From: Drosophila miranda | Taxonomy: Eukaryota > Arthropoda > Insecta > Diptera > Drosophilidae | Length of the DNA: 64,000 nt | Direction: 5' to 3' | Assembly (NCBI RefSeq): GCF_003369915.1 | Contig: NC_046673.1 | Location: 3,828,001-3,892,000 of the forward strand | Part shown: positions 61,788 through 64,000 of the stretch, in pieces | Numbering within the stretch: the stretch's first letter is position 1 | Layout of the letters: each line of letters begins with the position of its first letter | Notes under the pieces: generated by a model | The model's input: the letters and a program-made list of their open reading frames with translations, nothing else | What the model was told of the DNA's origin: nothing | Databases searched by the model: none | Position numbers and translations under genes: made by a program

Positions 61788-64000
61788 ATGAACTCAAAAG
61801 TGAATTCGCTGGAGGAGAAAGTGAAACTGCCGCCCACAGAGACAATAAGTCGCTGCTACCAGCCGCAGCAAAGCAACCGTAAGGTCATCCGCATCCTGAC
61901 CGTCGCCGTGTACGTCCTATGCGTCTCGCTGGCGGCCATCATGCTCTCGCTCTACTACATATTCATATGGGATCCGACCATCCGGCCGTTTGTTACCAAG
62001 GCCAATCACTGCGGTAAGACTAAGACGGGATCAGTGGGGCTGGGAGCCCCACTGGGAACCCCAATCAAGCCAACGCAACCCAAACCTAACTGACCCAATC
62101 GTATCCTTATTAACCCATTTCATATTCCGAGTATGCCAATTTGCGTTGTGGTCAATCTGCTGGTCAACTGCCCGAACACTGTGGCTTAAATCGAGCTGCG
62201 ACATGGCCCAAATCCGGGCCGGTGGCAGGGTGGAAGACCATTATCGATGGGGTTGGATGGTTCTCAATGCCCGAAACGGAAGGGCGTGAAAGTTGCACAC
62301 ATTTTACCGCCTCGCTCTCTCGTCCCCTTCTGTCCCTTCGATTTTTGTTCAGTTTTTGTAAATCAACTCGAAATTAGGTCAATGGGGTGTCATGCACACG
62401 AGTACATCCCCAACCCCAATCCACCCTCCAGTCACCCTCACTCTCTCCACACCCACAAAAGGGTGCAGTTTTCCACTGTCTGTGTATGCATTTTCATTTG
62501 CAGTTTGCAGTTCAATCAATCTAATTCGGAGCAATTAACACAGAGAATCTCATGCTCGTCTCGAGTGGCATAGGAAGGAGCCAAATAAATGGGATATTAT
62601 ATCAAGGAAAATTATTTTTTTCGGAGCAGAAGGCACAGGGCATGGTGTTCCTAATCGCCCTGAAGCAAATTTCTTGACCTGCCGGACACAGAGACATATG
62701 TATGTACATATGTATGTATGCACGTATGTTTTTATGTATTGGTATGACCTACTATGGGCCCCCAGCTATCGATATGCCATTGTTAGGGACATACTACATA
62801 CATATATGTACATATGTATATCAAAACAGAAAAGGGAAATTATAATCAGGGACTACACAAATCTCTGCAGCAAAATTTGTGGTAAAAGGTGTCAAAAAAC
62901 TTCAAATTCCCTTCTACGTTATTCAAAAATAAATAAATGCAAGTTCTTAACCGGCTGAACACAGAGAATGTACGAGTATGACTCTAATATCATGTCCGCT
63001 TGGACAACTTTTTGGAAACCCTCCCCTTTCAGCTCTAAGATACATGCCGGTATTTCTAAGCAAACCTTAAAACAAACCACAATATAACATTAAGCGGATG
63101 ATATTTTATTAAGCATTTTTAAAGCGGTAAAGATAAGACCTCGAGATACGCTCAATTCTCTTGTTAAAGTTAAAAACTTGTTAAAAACTTTAACAAAAAA
63201 GAAACAGCTATAGGAACGATAATCAAGTGGCCTTGAGCTTTTTATATTTTGATACCCGCTACTCGAAGAGTATAGCGGTTTATTGTATTTGTGCTCAAAG
63301 TGGATGTGTGTGACACCCAGAAAGAAGTGTTTTCGACCCCGCAAAGTACATATGTATGTATAAATGTGCATGATCAGCATCAATCGCCGATATATGTACA
63401 CTGTGTCTACCCTTCCCGATGAGCGCCTAGATCTCAGAGACCTGTATCCGGAGTATCAGGAGTTTGTATCCAGACTCCTCTAATATCACCCTGTTACAGC
63501 CACAAGACACAAATGAAATCGCAGTGGCTACGCAACGCCTTCCACGAGCTAACTCATTCTCTAACCTGCTCTCACACACCCTTCCTCGTGCAGTGTGCGC
63601 CCCCTGGCGGGAGGGAGCCAGAAAAAACGGCTGGTGTTGTTGTGAGAATAGAGAAAAAGAGACAGATGTTAAAAAGAAATGTGAAGAAAAATGAAAACAT
63701 CAAATCTGAAATCAGTTCTTCCCTTTTTGCAAACAGCGATACAAAACGACTTACATACATATAAAATATATTGCATATATTGCATATTCCCGCTTGCTTA
63801 TTATTTATATACATATACATATGTATAATTATTGTAATTATAGTTTTTCTTTGAATAGAAATATTTCTTAATTGCTGTTACCATTTCTTGCAGATAAAAT
63901 TGTGATACCCGAAAAAATAGCAATTCGCCTACTAAATTCATCGGAAGTCACTGCGGAGCAGTTCTACAAGCACATCCTCGAGCAGTATCGCATCCATAAC
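61788..64000 (+). CDS. InaF-motif membrane protein, fourth copy, spliced and running off the right edge
   Basis: The start ATG has a strong context (AATCAAAATG). The InaF motif covers residues 35-67 (IRILTVAVYVLCVSLAAIML..YYIFIWDPTIRP). The ORF can be read unspliced to a stop at 62093 (101 aa). However, a consensus donor CACTGCG|GTAAGAC ends an exon at 62013, and a phase-matched acceptor ATTTCTTGCAG|AT opens 63894. Joining them gives ...KANHCDKIVIPEKIAI..., which is non-repetitive and open to base 64000 (NSSEVTAEQFYKHILEQY). I favour the spliced form: the retained-intron tail (Gly/Thr/Pro-rich) looks like intron, and the downstream exon looks like protein. By order it may be inaF-D. The stop lies outside the window. 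Confidence 0.78.
63251..63625. mobile_element. Degraded copy of the Helentron-like element
   Basis: Aligns by eye with the left and right parts of the 13.6-kb element: GATACCCGCTACTCGAAGAG, AAAGTGGATGTGTGTGAC, TTTTCGACCCCGCAAAGTA, TGATCAGCATCAATCGCCGA, and later GTGGCTACGCA. The internal repeat units are mostly missing. It lies inside the inferred last visible intron of the fourth InaF gene. Confidence 0.65.

Overview
The window reads as Drosophila euchromatin, most likely from the obscura group (D. pseudoobscura and relatives) and most likely from Muller element A, the X. The genes are insect genes with GT-AG introns. The stretches between them are full of dinucleotide, CAG/CTG, hexamer and heptamer arrays. 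A dispersed element with subterminal inverted repeats, of the DINE-1/SGM type that I associate with obscura-group genomes, is present at 13.6-14.7 kb. The gene content (a Karl-type lipocalin, a dusky/miniature zona-pellucida (ZP) pair with an SDR beside it, and an inaF cluster) matches what I recall of D. melanogaster 10D-F. The species and every ortholog name come from recall and have not been searched.

Left part (1-9.6 kb): the 5' part of a large low-complexity nuclear protein gene lies on the minus strand and runs off the left edge. It has a Motif-1/DRE promoter near 5.3 kb and an alternative in-frame start at 1909. Next on the minus strand is a four-exon lipocalin gene (Karl). Positions 9.3-22.5 kb hold no convincing coding sequence. 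They contain a 1.1-kb non-autonomous Helentron-like element and probable dusky leader sequence.

Centre (22.5-38.5 kb): dusky (plus strand, three coding exons, 723 aa) and miniature (minus strand, six coding exons, 698 aa) are convergent paralogs that encode apical ZP-domain membrane proteins of cuticle-secreting cells. A 97-aa gene of unknown function lies between them. Miniature's signal peptide is split by a 3.6-kb first intron, and a complete two-exon SDR gene with its own TATA box and initiator sits inside that intron on the other strand.

Positions 38.5-54.3 kb are gene-poor and rich in microsatellites. The right part (54.3-64 kb) holds a minus-strand SV2-like major facilitator transporter gene, then a cluster of four small single-pass proteins with the InaF motif (TRP-channel-associated family) on the plus strand. 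The first InaF gene sits inside the inferred first intron of the transporter. Splice sites around the InaF ORFs suggest that several of them share polycistronic transcripts. The last one is predicted to splice into an exon that leaves the window at position 64000.

All exon structures were derived by eye from GT-AG signals, reading-frame continuity and conserved motifs. No RNA evidence or homology search was available.
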